A DNA stretch of 64,000 nucleotides from Limnohabitans sp. 2KL-27 (GCF_001269345.1 NZ_CXOP01000002.1:1984853-2048852); one strand, 5' to 3'. Positions 26,407 to 36,772 are shown, counted from the first letter of the stretch. Notes: generated from the letters alone by a model not told the origin. Translations and numbers: made by a program.

Positions 26407-27128
26407 AAGGCCAGTCCCAACAAGGATTGCTGCAAGGCGGGGTCTTCGGCCAGTGCTTGCATGCGGCCCGCGTGCACCACGCGGCCGTTGTCCATGACCG
26501 CCACGGTGTCGCCCAACTGCTGCGCAAAATGGATGTTTTGCTCCACCAACAAAATCGTCACCCCGCTGGCCTTGAGCTGCTTGAAGGCGTCGATCATGTT
26601 CTCAATGATGGCCGGGGCCAAGCCCTTGCTGGGCTCGTCAATGATGAGCAAATCACGCGGCTCCACCATCGCCCGCGAAACGGCCAGCATCTGCTTTTGC
26701 CCGCCGGACAATTTGCCCGCCGGGTGGCTCCAGAACTTTTCCACGGCCGGGAAGAGTTTGAAAATCCACTGCAGCCGCGCCTCGTCCATCTGCGCCGCGT
26801 GGCGGGCGCCGCGGGCGGCGAGCAACATGTTTTCCTTGACCGTCAGGTCCGAAAAAATACCCATGTTTTCCGGCACATAGGCGATGTTCATTTGCGCAAT
26901 CGCTGGCGTGTTGAGTGCCGTGATGTCTTCACCACCGAAGCGGATGCGCCCTTGCGAGGCCTGCCACAGGCCCATGATGGTGCGCAGCATGGTGGTCTTG
27001 CCCGCGCCGTTGCGGCCCAACAGCAAGGTGAGCTCGCCACGCGGCACAACCAGATCCACCCCGTGCAGGATGTGGTAAGCCCCGATGTGCGTGTGCACGC
27101 CCTCAAGGCTGAGCAAATGGGGGTTCAT
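26403..27128 (-). CDS. livF: Liv-type ABC transporter ATPase LivF
   Basis: A 241-aa ATP-binding subunit. Walker A is GRNGAGKTT near residue 40, the signature is LSGGQKQML, Walker B is LLIIDEPSKGLAP, and the switch His lies in ILLVEQNIHFAQQ as part of the usual LivF pattern. The ATG at 27128 gives the standard N-terminus (LLSLEGVHTHIGAYHIL); an open frame further upstream is a shadow of livG. It follows livG by 11 bp. Confidence 0.93.
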   Translation of the reverse strand: MNPHLLSLEGVHTHIGAYHILHGVDLVVPRGELTLLLGRNGAGKTTMLRTIMGLWQASQGRIRFGGEDITALNTPAIAQMNIAYVPENMGIFSDLTVKENMLLAARGARHAAQMDEARLQWIFKLFPAVEKFWSHPAGKLSGGQKQMLAVSRAMVEPRDLLIIDEPSKGLAPAIIENMIDAFKQLKASGVTILLVEQNIHFAQQLGDTVAVMDNGRVVHAGRMQALAEDPALQQSLLGLAL

Positions 27129-27139
27129 GGCGACGGGCC

Positions 27140-27904
27140 TCATGCGGCCACCTTGGCTTTGCCCAAATAGGCTTCTTGCACGATGGGCGATGCGATCACG
27201 GCATGGGGCTCGCCATCGGCCACCAAAGAGCCGTTGTGCAGCACGATGATGCGGTCGGCCAGCTCGCGCACCACGTCCATCTTGTGCTCCACCAGCAAGA
27301 TGGTCTTGCTTTTGTCTTGTTTGAGCTGGCGGATCAGATCCAGAATCACCGGCGCTTCGTCGTGGCTCATGCCGGCCGTGGGTTCGTCGAACATGTAAAC
27401 CGAGGGCTCCAGCGCCATGAGCAGGGCCACTTCGAGTTTGCGCTGGTCGCCATGCGGCAGGCTGGCCACAGGGGCGTCCTGCTGCAGGGTCATAGAGACG
27501 GATTGCAAAATCTCCAAGGCGCGACTCGTCAAGGCCGCGTGGTCGCTCCAGATGCTCCACAGGTTCAAGCCTCGGCGGTGCGCCCCCTCTTTCGTGGCCT
27601 GGACCGCCAGGCGCACGTTTTCCAGCACCGACAGGTTCGGAAACAGGTTGGTCAACTGGAAGGCCCGCCCCAGGCCTGCACGGGTGCGGGCCGAGGCGCT
27701 CAGGCCGGTCAACTCGCGCCCGTTCAGGTGCACCGCCCCCGCCGAGGCGGGCAACTGCCCTGAGATCAGATTGAAGTAAGTGGTTTTGCCCGCCCCGTTG
27801 GGGCCGACGATGGCCGTGAGCGTGCCGGGTTCAAAGCGGCACGACACCGCATTCACCGCCACATGCCCGCCAAACCGCACCGTGAGGTTTTGCGTTTCCA
27901 GCAT
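27140..27904 (-). CDS. livG: Liv-type ABC transporter ATPase LivG
   Basis: A 254-aa ATP-binding subunit. Walker A is GPNGAGKTT near residue 34. The signature is the LivG-type variant SLPHGDQRKLEVALLM, Walker B is VYMFDEPTAGM, and the switch region is ILLVEHKMDVV with the conserved His. The LivG-specific insertion between Walker A and the signature (NLFPNLSVLENVRLAVQATKEG) is present. Its start overlaps the livK stop by one base (TGATG). Confidence 0.93.
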   Translation of the reverse strand: MLETQNLTVRFGGHVAVNAVSCRFEPGTLTAIVGPNGAGKTTYFNLISGQLPASAGAVHLNGRELTGLSASARTRAGLGRAFQLTNLFPNLSVLENVRLAVQATKEGAHRRGLNLWSIWSDHAALTSRALEILQSVSMTLQQDAPVASLPHGDQRKLEVALLMALEPSVYMFDEPTAGMSHDEAPVILDLIRQLKQDKSKTILLVEHKMDVVRELADRIIVLHNGSLVADGEPHAVIASPIVQEAYLGKAKVAA

Positions 27905-29091
27905 CAGCGTTTGTTGCGGATGGGCACGTTCATTTCTTCGGGCTTGATCTCACGGATCAGCTCGGGCACACCCCAAGCGAAGGCCGGGTCGATCTTGATC
28001 TTGAAGTGGTACATGCTTTGCATGGCCTGGTGGTCTTCCTTACGGAAGGTCATCTTGCCCTTGGGCGTGTCAAAGCTCATGCCTTCCATGGTGCTGATGA
28101 GCTTGTTGGTGTTGGTATCGCCATTGGTCTTTTTCAGGGCGGTGACCAAAGCCATAGCAGCCGAGAAACCACCGGCCGTGAAGAAGTCCGGAGGCGTTTT
28201 GAACTGTTGGTAATGCGAGGCCACCATGGCGTCGTTGACCGGGTTCTTGGGCATGCCGAAGTAATAGTAGGCCGCACCCTCCATGCCGGGGAACTGCTTG
28301 TAGGCCACCATGGCGGGCAGGATGTTGCCGCCCGTGGCGATCTCGATGCCGTAGCGCTTGAGGTCCATGTCGGCGATCTTGAACGGGTTGCCACCGGCCC
28401 AGATGATGAAGATGATCTTGCGGCCCGGCAAAGCCTTGAGCTTGTCGATCATGCGCTGTGCGCCTGCGGTGAAGTCGGTGGTCGCGGGCGGCAGGTATTC
28501 TTCATGCACCAGCTTGGCTTTTTTGACAGAGTCCCTGAATGCCTTGACGCCATCGCGGCCGAAAGCCGAGTCTTGCGCCATGGTGACGATGCTCACGCCG
28601 TCTTTGTCCACTGCCACGGCGTTGGCAATCGCGTCTTGGCTGCTGTTGCGGCCGGTGCGGAAGATGTATTTGTTCCACTTGTCACCGGTGATGGAGTCGG
28701 CCACAGCAGGCTCCACCAACAGGATTTTTTTGTACTCTTCGGCCACCGGCAGCATGGCCAGCGCCACGGGCGAGGCGGTCGGGCCCACCGCCAGATCCAC
28801 CTTGTCGTCACCATAGGCGGCGGCCAGCAGGTTCTTGCCCAGGTCAGGCTTGCCCTGATCGTCTTTCTCGATCACTACAATCTTGCGGCCGTTGATGGCC
28901 ATGCTGCCGCCGGTGGCGTAACTCAAGCCCATCATCAGCCCGGTCTGGGTCTGTTTGCCATAGGCTTCGAGCGGACCGGTTTTGCTGTAAATGTGGGCGA
29001 TTTTGATGTCTTGGCCCTGGGCCATGACCGCCGGGGCCATAGAAGATGCCAGAGCCAAAGCGGCCAAAGAAATGAGGTGTCGACGGAACAT
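27904..29091 (-). CDS. livK: Periplasmic substrate-binding protein of the Liv-type transporter
   Basis: A 395-aa type I periplasmic binding protein. The start at MFRRHLISLAALALASSM is fixed by AGGAGA upstream; a 26-codon longer frame would cover the promoter and is rejected. A signal peptide runs to about residue 25 (MAPAVMAQGQ). The mature part begins DIKIAHIYSKTGPLEAYGKQ, typical of the Leu/Ile/Val or aromatic-compound binding family. Ligand-pocket identity cannot be read by eye. It is the first gene of the operon and is preceded by a -24/-12 promoter. Confidence 0.9.
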   Translation of the reverse strand: MFRRHLISLAALALASSMAPAVMAQGQDIKIAHIYSKTGPLEAYGKQTQTGLMMGLSYATGGSMAINGRKIVVIEKDDQGKPDLGKNLLAAAYGDDKVDLAVGPTASPVALAMLPVAEEYKKILLVEPAVADSITGDKWNKYIFRTGRNSSQDAIANAVAVDKDGVSIVTMAQDSAFGRDGVKAFRDSVKKAKLVHEEYLPPATTDFTAGAQRMIDKLKALPGRKIIFIIWAGGNPFKIADMDLKRYGIEIATGGNILPAMVAYKQFPGMEGAAYYYFGMPKNPVNDAMVASHYQQFKTPPDFFTAGGFSAAMALVTALKKTNGDTNTNKLISTMEGMSFDTPKGKMTFRKEDHQAMQSMYHFKIKIDPAFAWGVPELIREIKPEEMNVPIRNKR

Positions 29092-29138
29092 GGGGGTCTC
29101 CTGTAGGAATGAGCGTGCGGTTGTCACACAAGCGTATG

Positions 29139-29154
29139 AGCACAACTTGTGCCA
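29139..29154 (-). promoter_or_regulatory. Sigma-54 (-24/-12) promoter of the liv-type operon
   Basis: On the minus strand TGGCAC-AAGTT-GTGCT matches TGGCAC-N5-TTGCW with one mismatch. The invariant GG and GC are separated by exactly 10 bp, as sigma-54 requires. The predicted transcription start is near 29128, about 37 nt before the livK start codon. The gene next door encodes a sigma-54 activator. Confidence 0.75.
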
Positions 29155-29246
29155 GAAAGTGGCCGGCACGTCCCCATCCTAAACCCTTGTCAGGCTTGGA
29201 ATTTTGACCGTTATCGAATGAAGTCGCGTCAATTTGACTAAAAATC

Positions 29247-29278
29247 AGACATTCAATATGTCTATTTAAAAGACATAT
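29247..29278. promoter_or_regulatory. Inverted repeats, candidate activator binding sites (UAS)
   Basis: Three half-sites occur: AGACAT (29247), ATGTCT (29258) and AGACAT (29271). They form AGACAT-N5-ATGTCT and the longer, perfect ATATGTCT-N7-AGACATAT. The block lies about 95-125 bp upstream of the -24 element and ends 19 bp before the activator gene's stop codon. Distance and symmetry fit enhancer sites for a Fis-type DNA-binding domain. Assignment to the neighbouring activator is inference. Confidence 0.65.
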
Positions 29279-29296
29279 GTATTATTTTCAGGCAAT

Positions 29297-30790
29297 TCAA
29301 GGCAGCCGCAAATAGAGCTTGGCGCGAGACACGCCCAGCAGCTTGGCCGCAGCCACTTTGTTGCCTTGGGTGGCTTCCAGGGCTTTGGCCACGGCCAAAC
29401 GCTCCAGCGCCTCCACCTGCTCAGACAAGGGTGCCAACCAATCGTCTGCGTCCTGCGGCCGTGTTGGCAACAACGGCAGCCGCGCTGTGGGCACCGGCGA
29501 GATCTGGCTCAGGCCAGACTCGCGCAACACCAGCGCCACTTCGGCCGCATCCACCACCCCGGTATCGCTGCGCAACAACAATTGTTCAAGGACATTGCGC
29601 AATTCGCGCACATTCCCGCGCCAGTGCTGGGCCGACAACAAGGCCACGGCTTGGGGGCTGAATTCGGGGTGCGGCAAATCGCTGCGCAAAGCCAGCTCCT
29701 CGGCGAGCACCTCGATGAGGGCGGGAATGTCCGAGGCCCTGTCGCGCAAGGGCGGCACCCGCAAGGGCAAGACATTCAGGCGGTAAAACAAATCCTCCCT
29801 GAACTGCCCGGACTGCACAAGTTGGACCAGGTCACGCGAGGTGGCGGCCATGATGCGTGCATCGAAAGGCACCAGGCGGTTGGAGCCCAAGGGCTCGATC
29901 TCGCCTTCTTGCAAGGCACGCAACAACTTGGCCTGCAACCCCAAGGGCATGTCGCCGATTTCGTCAAGGAACAAGGTGCCGCCGTCCGCCAACTTGAACT
30001 TGCCGTCCCGACCCTTTCGGTCTGCACCGGTGTAGGCGCCCGGCGCCACGCCAAAAAATTCTGCTTCCAGCAAAGTTTCGGGCACCGCCGCAATGTTGAC
30101 ACTGACCAGCGGCCCTTTGGCTCGGGGCGATGAGGCGTGAATGGCATGGGCCAACAACTCCTTGCCCGTTCCCGTTTCGCCCAACAAAAGCACCGGACTG
30201 CTCGACTGCGCGGCCCTGCGCGCTTGACGCTTGAGATCGACCACAAGCGCGCTGGAGCCGATGAAACTGGCAAAGCTGTGCCGGGCCTGGCGCAGGCCCA
30301 TCCCCGAGCGGCGTTGCACGGCCAAGGCGTCACGCGCTTCGTCCAGCTCCCGTTGCATCAAAGAAAATTTAGTGAGAAAAGGCTGCAAATTCGATTGGGG
30401 TTGATCGAACAACACCACCCCCAAAGCGCCAATGACCTGGCCGGCATCGTCGTGCAAAGGAAAGCGGCTCACCACAAAGGTGCCGGCCTTGTTGGTCAAC
30501 AAATCGATCAGGATGGGCTTGCCCGTTTCAAGCACCTGCAGCATCTGCGTGTTCTGCACCACCGCCGACACGGGCTTGCCGACAAACTCCTGCTCACTGG
30601 CAAAACCCAGGGCGGGCAAAAACCGCCGGTACTGGTCATTGATCCACACCACACTGCCCGAGCGGTCCACCAGCAGCATGCCCTCGCTGGCATGGGCAAA
30701 GACGTCAAACAGCGACTTGGCCGCCAAATTCAGGATGCTCTGTGCATCCTTGGGCAAACCGGTCAGGTCAGATGATGAAGTTAATGGCAT
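29297..30790 (-). CDS. Sigma-54-dependent transcriptional activator with PAS domain
   Basis: A 497-aa enhancer-binding protein. Residues about 25-135 form a PAS-type sensor domain (EGMLLVDRSGSVVWINDQYRRFL). The AAA+ domain has Walker A GETGTGKE near 203-210, Walker B GGTLFLDEIGDMP and the arginine-finger region FREDLFYRLNVLPL. The sigma-54 contact loop reads GAYTGA instead of GAFTGA. A Fis-type helix-turn-helix ends the protein (GNKVAAAKLLGVSRAKLYLRL). It is transcribed in the same direction as, and lies just upstream of, the liv-type operon. There is no receiver domain, so it probably senses a ligand directly. Confidence 0.92.
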   Translation of the reverse strand: MPLTSSSDLTGLPKDAQSILNLAAKSLFDVFAHASEGMLLVDRSGSVVWINDQYRRFLPALGFASEQEFVGKPVSAVVQNTQMLQVLETGKPILIDLLTNKAGTFVVSRFPLHDDAGQVIGALGVVLFDQPQSNLQPFLTKFSLMQRELDEARDALAVQRRSGMGLRQARHSFASFIGSSALVVDLKRQARRAAQSSSPVLLLGETGTGKELLAHAIHASSPRAKGPLVSVNIAAVPETLLEAEFFGVAPGAYTGADRKGRDGKFKLADGGTLFLDEIGDMPLGLQAKLLRALQEGEIEPLGSNRLVPFDARIMAATSRDLVQLVQSGQFREDLFYRLNVLPLRVPPLRDRASDIPALIEVLAEELALRSDLPHPEFSPQAVALLSAQHWRGNVRELRNVLEQLLLRSDTGVVDAAEVALVLRESGLSQISPVPTARLPLLPTRPQDADDWLAPLSEQVEALERLAVAKALEATQGNKVAAAKLLGVSRAKLYLRLP

Positions 30791-30900
30791 CTCTTGATCT
30801 TACCGATGCCCATCGGCCAAGGTTCGGAACGTCTCAATCGACAGCTTCGGTCGGCAGCGGTGTGCTGTGGGCGAGGGACATGCAGGGGGAAGGGGGAAAA

Positions 30901-30932
30901 GAAAAAACCCGTGTGATGAATCACACGGGTTT
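30901..30932 (-). terminator. Terminator of tRNA-Ser
   Basis: An 11-bp stem ACCCGTGTGA/TCACACGGGT type hairpin with a TGAA loop; the minus strand continues with six T residues. It sits 6 bp past the tRNA 3' end. Confidence 0.9.
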
Positions 30933-30937
30933 CAACT

Positions 30938-31030
30938 TGGCGGAAACGGAGGGATTCGAACCCTCGATGAGGCTCTACACCCCATACTCCCTTAGCAGGG
31001 GAGCACCTTCGGCCACTCGGTCACGTTTCC
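30938..31030 (-). tRNA. tRNA-Ser (anticodon GCT)
   Basis: 93 nt with encoded CCA. Acceptor GGAAACG/CGTTTCC, D-arm TGGCCGAAGGTGC, anticodon stem CCCCT/AGGGA region around TGCTAAG (GCT), a long class II variable arm, and T-arm GAGGGTTCGAATCCCTC. It lies 18 bp after the lysC stop codon on the same strand, so it may share the lysC transcript. Confidence 0.95.
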
Positions 31031-31048
31031 AGTGGGTCAAATTATAAC

Positions 31049-32311
31049 TTAGGCTTGGTCCAGATCGAAGGCCTTGTGCAATGCTCGAACGGCCAATTCC
31101 ATGTATTTTTCGTCAATCACGACCGAGGTCTTGATTTCTGAGGTGGAGATCATTTGGATGTTGATGCCCTCTTCGCTCAAGCTGCGGAACATCTTGCTGG
31201 CCACGCCCACATGGCTGCGCATGCCAATGCCCACAATGGACACTTTGCAGATCTTGGCGTCGCCAGACACTTCGGCTGCACCCAGCGCCGGCAGCACTTT
31301 TTCCTTGAGCAGGTCAAGGGTTTTGGCGTAGTCGTTGCGGTGCACGGTGAAGCTGAAGTCGGTCTTGCCGTCTTTGCTCAGGTTCTGAATGATCACATCG
31401 ACTTCGATGTTGGCATCGGCCACAGCGCCCAAGATTTGGTAGGCAATGCCGGGTTTGTCGGGCACGCCCAACACAGAAATTTTGGCTTCGTCGCGGTTGA
31501 ATGCGATGCCGGAAACGACGGCTTGTTCCATTTGTTCGTCTTCCTCAAAAGTGATCAGGGTGCCCGACTGGGCTTCTTCGTTGATGTCGATGTCCCAAGG
31601 CGTGAAGCTGGAGAGCACGCGCATGGGCACTTTGTATTTGCCGGCGAATTCAACCGAGCGGATTTGCAGCACTTTCGAGCCCAAAGAGGCCATCTCCAGC
31701 ATCTCTTCAAAGCTGACCGTGTGCAGGCGGCGCGCTTCGGGCACCACACGGGGGTCGGTGGTGTAGACACCGTCCACATCGGTGTAGATCAGGCATTCAT
31801 CGGCTTTGAGGGCCGCAGCCACCGCCACAGCCGAGGTGTCAGAGCCGCCCCGCCCGAGGGTGGTGATGTTGCCGTTGTCGTCCACGCCCTGAAAACCCGT
31901 GATGATGACCACCTTGCCAGCGTTCAGATCACCCCGCACGCGCACATCGTCAATCGATTCAATGCGGGCTTTGGTGAAAGCGCTGTTGGTCTTGATGGGC
32001 ACCTGCCAGCCCGCATAGCTGACCGAAGGCTGGCCTTCGGCTTGCAGGGCAATGGCCAGCAAGGCCGACGATGCCTGCTCGCCCGTGGAGGCCAGCTGGT
32101 CGAGTTCGCGGTTGTAATCTTGGCCAGGTTTGGCGGGGGCCAGCTCTTTGGCCAGGCCCAGCAATCGGTTGGTCTCGCCGCTCATGGCGCTGGGAACCAC
32201 CACGATTTGGTGACCAGCACGGGTCCATTTGGCCACGCGCTTGGCGACGTTGCGAATGCGCTCGGTCGAGCCCATCGAGGTGCCGCCGTATTTGTGAACG
32301 ATCAAAGCCAT
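31049..32311 (-). CDS. lysC: Aspartate kinase
   Basis: A 420-aa enzyme phosphorylating aspartate, the first step to lysine, threonine, methionine and diaminopimelate. The N-terminus is VHKYGGTSMGSTERI (K-[FY]-GGTS motif). The kinase core includes GFQGVDDNGNITTLGRGGSDTSAVAVAAAL. Two C-terminal ACT domains (VSGIAFNRDEAKISVLGVPDKPGIAY and CKVSIVGIGMRSHVGVASKMF) point to feedback control by end products. The ATG at 32311 is the family start; a 114-codon upstream extension is a shadow. No clear ribosome-binding site is seen. Confidence 0.95.
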   Translation of the reverse strand: MALIVHKYGGTSMGSTERIRNVAKRVAKWTRAGHQIVVVPSAMSGETNRLLGLAKELAPAKPGQDYNRELDQLASTGEQASSALLAIALQAEGQPSVSYAGWQVPIKTNSAFTKARIESIDDVRVRGDLNAGKVVIITGFQGVDDNGNITTLGRGGSDTSAVAVAAALKADECLIYTDVDGVYTTDPRVVPEARRLHTVSFEEMLEMASLGSKVLQIRSVEFAGKYKVPMRVLSSFTPWDIDINEEAQSGTLITFEEDEQMEQAVVSGIAFNRDEAKISVLGVPDKPGIAYQILGAVADANIEVDVIIQNLSKDGKTDFSFTVHRNDYAKTLDLLKEKVLPALGAAEVSGDAKICKVSIVGIGMRSHVGVASKMFRSLSEEGINIQMISTSEIKTSVVIDEKYMELAVRALHKAFDLDQA

Positions 32312-32382
32312 GTGCAGTTCTGAAAAGAAAGAGAAAGCAGGCACGGGTTTCAAGAAATTAAGTGAAGCCAGCACTGCCCAAT

Positions 32383-32404
32383 AAAAAAGGGGTTTTGGCC
32401 CCAG
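32383..32404 (-). terminator. Weak terminator after tilS
   Basis: On the minus strand a short GGGG/CCCC stem with a 6-nt loop is followed by TTTTTTATT. The stem is short, so strength is doubtful, but it falls in the tilS-lysC gap where a stop would be expected. Confidence 0.5.
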
Positions 32405-32507
32405 CAAAGCCTGTCGATTGTACCAACCGGGCTGACGCCTAAATGACCCGACAAACCGCCCCTGCCCTGCCGGCCAACGGGAACCTGCATGCCCCCCAGG
32501 GCGCCCT

Positions 32508-33452
32508 CTATGAAGCCAGGTAGGACAAACAGCCGCCATCCCGGGTGACAAAACCACGCCCCACCTTGAGCTGCAATTGATGGCCGCGCGTCGTGCACGC
32601 GGCCACTTGGTCCAGCAGTTCATGCAGCTGCGCGGTGCTGGGCGTGGTGGCATGGTGAAGCCTCAACCAGTGGCGCAACACCAGCACTTGGCGAGCGCGG
32701 CTGAGCTGCTGCAAAGCCTGGATGCGTGGCGGCACACCCACATGCGCCAAGTCTTGCGCCGCCACTTCGTTCAAAACCTCTTGTGCCTGGGCAGCGTGCT
32801 CGGCGCTGCGGGCAAAGGTTTCGCGAAAAGCGGGCAACGCCTCGGCCAGTGCAGGCAAGACGCGGGCGCGGATGCGGTTGCGGGTGAACGTCTCGAGGGT
32901 GTTGCTGGGGTCTTCGACCCAGCTTTGGCCTTGGCTTTGCAGCCATTGACGCAAGGCTGTGCCGGGCACGGCCAAGCATGGGCGATGCCAGTTCAAGCCC
33001 AGCCGCTGCCAATGCGCCGGCATGCTGGCCAGACCGGGCAAACCGGCGCCGCGCGACAAGGCGATCAGCAAGGTTTCAACTTGGTCATCGGCGTGCTGGG
33101 CCAAGGCCACATCACGCACCTCGGGCCATTCGTTTTTCACCGCTTCGGCCAGCGCTTGGTAACGGGCTTTGCGGGCGGCGTCTTCCGGGCTTTGGCCGGG
33201 CGCATGTCCGGCCTGCACGCGACGCAGGGCCAGCGGGATACCCCACTGCGCACAGACAGCGCGGCAGTACGCCTCAAAACCATCGGCGGCCGCTTGCAAG
33301 CCGTGGTGGATGTGCACCGCCCTCACCTGCCCGGGCCAACGCCGGGCGCAGGCCACAAGGAGCGCGGTCGAGTCGGCGCCGCCACTGAAGGCCACAGCAA
33401 AAGGAAGGCCCGGACTGAAATCAGCCAGGGCCTGTTCAAGGGTTTGCGCCAT
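32508..33452 (-). CDS. tilS: tRNA(Ile)-lysidine synthase
   Basis: A 314-aa enzyme that converts the wobble C of the CAU-anticodon isoleucine tRNA to lysidine so it reads AUA. The PP-loop ATPase motif is SGGADS at residues 23-28, followed by VHIHHGLQ and AQHADDQVETLLIALSRGAGLPGLASM. At 314 aa it is shorter than E. coli TilS (about 430), lacking much of the C-terminal region, as is common in betaproteobacteria. The ATG at 33452 gives the normal N-terminus; the long upstream extension is a shadow of accA. It lies 29 bp after accA. Confidence 0.93.
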   Translation of the reverse strand: MAQTLEQALADFSPGLPFAVAFSGGADSTALLVACARRWPGQVRAVHIHHGLQAAADGFEAYCRAVCAQWGIPLALRRVQAGHAPGQSPEDAARKARYQALAEAVKNEWPEVRDVALAQHADDQVETLLIALSRGAGLPGLASMPAHWQRLGLNWHRPCLAVPGTALRQWLQSQGQSWVEDPSNTLETFTRNRIRARVLPALAEALPAFRETFARSAEHAAQAQEVLNEVAAQDLAHVGVPPRIQALQQLSRARQVLVLRHWLRLHHATTPSTAQLHELLDQVAACTTRGHQLQLKVGRGFVTRDGGCLSYLAS

Positions 33453-33481
33453 CTGGGAAGCCTGACGGCTCAACGCGGGGA

Positions 33482-34456
33482 TTACTTGCCCACTTTGGTG
33501 TCGGTGAAGCGGCCGTAGCTGTTCAGGCGCTCGTAGCGACGCTCCTGCAGCTCTTTGGGCTTGAGGTCGGCCAGCTGACGCCAGGCATCGCCCAAGGCGC
33601 GCTTGAGGAAAGCCACCATTTGCTCGGGGTCCCGGTGGGCCCCACCCACGGGCTCGTTGACGATCTTGTCCACCAAGTTCAAGGCCTTGAGGCGGTGCGC
33701 GGTGATGCCCAGGGCATCGGCAGCCACCTCGGCTTTGTCGCTGGTTTTCCACAAAATCGAGGCACAGCCTTCGGGGCTGATGACCGAGTAGACCGAGTAC
33801 TGCAGCATCAGCACTTGGTCTGCCACCGAAATCGCCAATGCGCCGCCGGAGCCACCTTCACCAATGATGGTGGTGATGATCGGCACTTCCAGCTGCGCCA
33901 TCTCGAAGATGTTGCGGCCAATGGCTTCGGACTGTCCGCGCTCTTCGGCGTCGATGCCGGGGTAGGCGCCGGGTGTGTCCACAAAAGTGAACACCGGCAG
34001 CTTGAACTTTTCCGCCGTTTTCATGAGGCGCAGCGCTTTGCGGTAGCCCTCAGGTTTGCTCATGCCAAAGTTGCGCAAGGTGCGCTCTTTGGTATCGCGC
34101 CCTTTTTGCTGACCCAGCACCATGCAGGCCTGGCCATTGAAGCGGGCCAAGCCCCCCACAATCGACAAATCGTCGGCAAAGTGGCGATCGCCGTGCATCT
34201 CGACAAAATCGGTGAAGATGCCGTGGATGTAGTCCAGGGTGTAAGGCCGCTCAGGGTGACGGGCGATTTTGGTGATCTGCCAGGGGGTCAGATCGCTGTA
34301 AATGTCTTTGGTCAGTTGCTGGCTTTTTTTGCTCAGCTGGTCGATCTCGAGGGTGATGTCCACCGCCGACTCGGTCTGCACATAGCGCAACTCTTCGATC
34401 TTGGCTTCGAGTTCGGCAACGGGTTGCTCAAAGTCGAGAAATGTTTTTTTGGCCAA
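33482..34456 (-). CDS. accA: Acetyl-CoA carboxylase carboxyltransferase subunit alpha
   Basis: A 324-aa subunit that, with AccD, transfers the carboxyl group from biotin to acetyl-CoA to make malonyl-CoA for fatty acid synthesis. Hallmarks are [18 protein letters not shown] at the N-terminus, [36 protein letters not shown] and [25 protein letters not shown], then [39 protein letters not shown]. The start codon is TTG (TTG GCC AAA), supported by a strong AGAGGAG site. It is followed by tilS on the same strand. Confidence 0.96.
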   Translation of the reverse strand: MAKKTFLDFEQPVAELEAKIEELRYVQTESAVDITLEIDQLSKKSQQLTKDIYSDLTPWQITKIARHPERPYTLDYIHGIFTDFVEMHGDRHFADDLSIVGGLARFNGQACMVLGQQKGRDTKERTLRNFGMSKPEGYRKALRLMKTAEKFKLPVFTFVDTPGAYPGIDAEERGQSEAIGRNIFEMAQLEVPIITTIIGEGGSGGALAISVADQVLMLQYSVYSVISPEGCASILWKTSDKAEVAADALGITAHRLKALNLVDKIVNEPVGGAHRDPEQMVAFLKRALGDAWRQLADLKPKELQERRYERLNSYGRFTDTKVGK

Positions 34457-34501
34457 GTTTGACTCCTCTGTTCATGAACGGGTGGACGCCTCGTCCTGCC
34501 C

Positions 34502-35145
34502 TCAATACGCCACCGGCACGGGGTCCAGCGAGCGCCAAATATACCAAGTTGCCACGGTCGAATAAGGGCTCCAGGCTTGGGCCACCTCACGGGCGTCACT
34601 GCGGCTGACCGGCTCACCGGAAAAGTAGTTGCGGCTGATGCCGTTGATCAGGCCCACATCATCGAGCGGCAGCACATTGGGCCGCATCAGGTGAAAAATC
34701 AGGAACATCTCGGCCGTCCAGCGGCCGATGCCGCGGATGGCCACCAGCTCGTCGATGATGGCGTCGTCGTCCATCTCTTGCCAGGCTTTGACGTGCACCG
34801 TGCCGGAGCTGAAATGCATGGCCAAGTCGACCAGGTATTCCACCTTGCGGGCCGACAAACCGGCCGCACGCATGTCGTCCACCTTGAGTTTGAGCACACC
34901 AGCCGGCGTCAGGCGTTTGGTCAACACAGAAAAACGGTCCCAGACCGATTGCGCCGCCTTGACCGAGATTTGCTGCCCCACGATGGAACGCGCCAAAGTG
35001 ACGAAAGCATCCCCCCGGGTTTCCAAAATGGCGTTGCCGAACTGGGGAATGAGCTTTTTCATGACCCGGTCTTTTTTGGCCAGGTGTGCACACGCCTCGG
35101 CCCAATACGCGGGCGTGACGGGCATCACCGCAGGCGTCACGGCAG

Positions 35146-35149
<4 letters not shown>
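34502..35149 (-). CDS. DNA-3-methyladenine glycosylase, AlkA-like HhH-GPD
   Basis: A 215-aa base-excision repair glycosylase removing alkylated bases. The helix-hairpin-helix is [19 protein letters not shown] and the catalytic Asp follows in [28 protein letters not shown] is the usual start of the HhH-GPD domain. No iron-sulfur cysteines are present at the C-terminus, so it is not Nth/MutY type, and the N-terminal domain of E. coli AlkA is missing. Its start overlaps the cysS stop (ATGA), indicating coupling. Confidence 0.88.
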
Positions 35150-36522
<1,373 letters not shown>

Positions 36523-36692
36523 GTCAGATCAAAGATTCTTTTTAGTACAACCACCCACACGACAGTGTCCGGCATCGGCATCTGATCGGCTCAGGAAAAT
36601 TCAAAAACTCAAGGCCATGAAGCGGATTCCAAACCCAATTTTCGGGTGGGCATCTCCCCCTGCCAACGGCCTGCTGGCCGCCTGCCCTCCGC

Positions 36693-36698
36693 TACAAT
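36693..36698 (+). promoter_or_regulatory. Candidate -10 element for the TPR gene
   Basis: TACAAT in GCTACAATGG is a one-mismatch -10 box about 75 bp upstream of the chosen start. No good -35 box is visible. Its position argues against the alternative ATG at 36701, which would lie ahead of the transcription start. Confidence 0.45.
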
Positions 36699-36772
36699 GG
36701 ATGTTCAGTATATCCCCGACGGGACTCCTGCTCCCAATTCCTGGCAGCCCGAATTCAACCCTTTTGGCGCGC

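Noticed and set aside
30742..31047. Plus-strand frame with the peptide ETEGFEPSMRLYTPYS
   Set aside because: This is the translation of the antisense strand of tRNA-Ser, a frequent false protein.
32312..32653. 114-codon N-terminal extension of lysC
   Set aside because: The family start is at 32311; the extension runs through the intergenic gap and into tilS out of frame.
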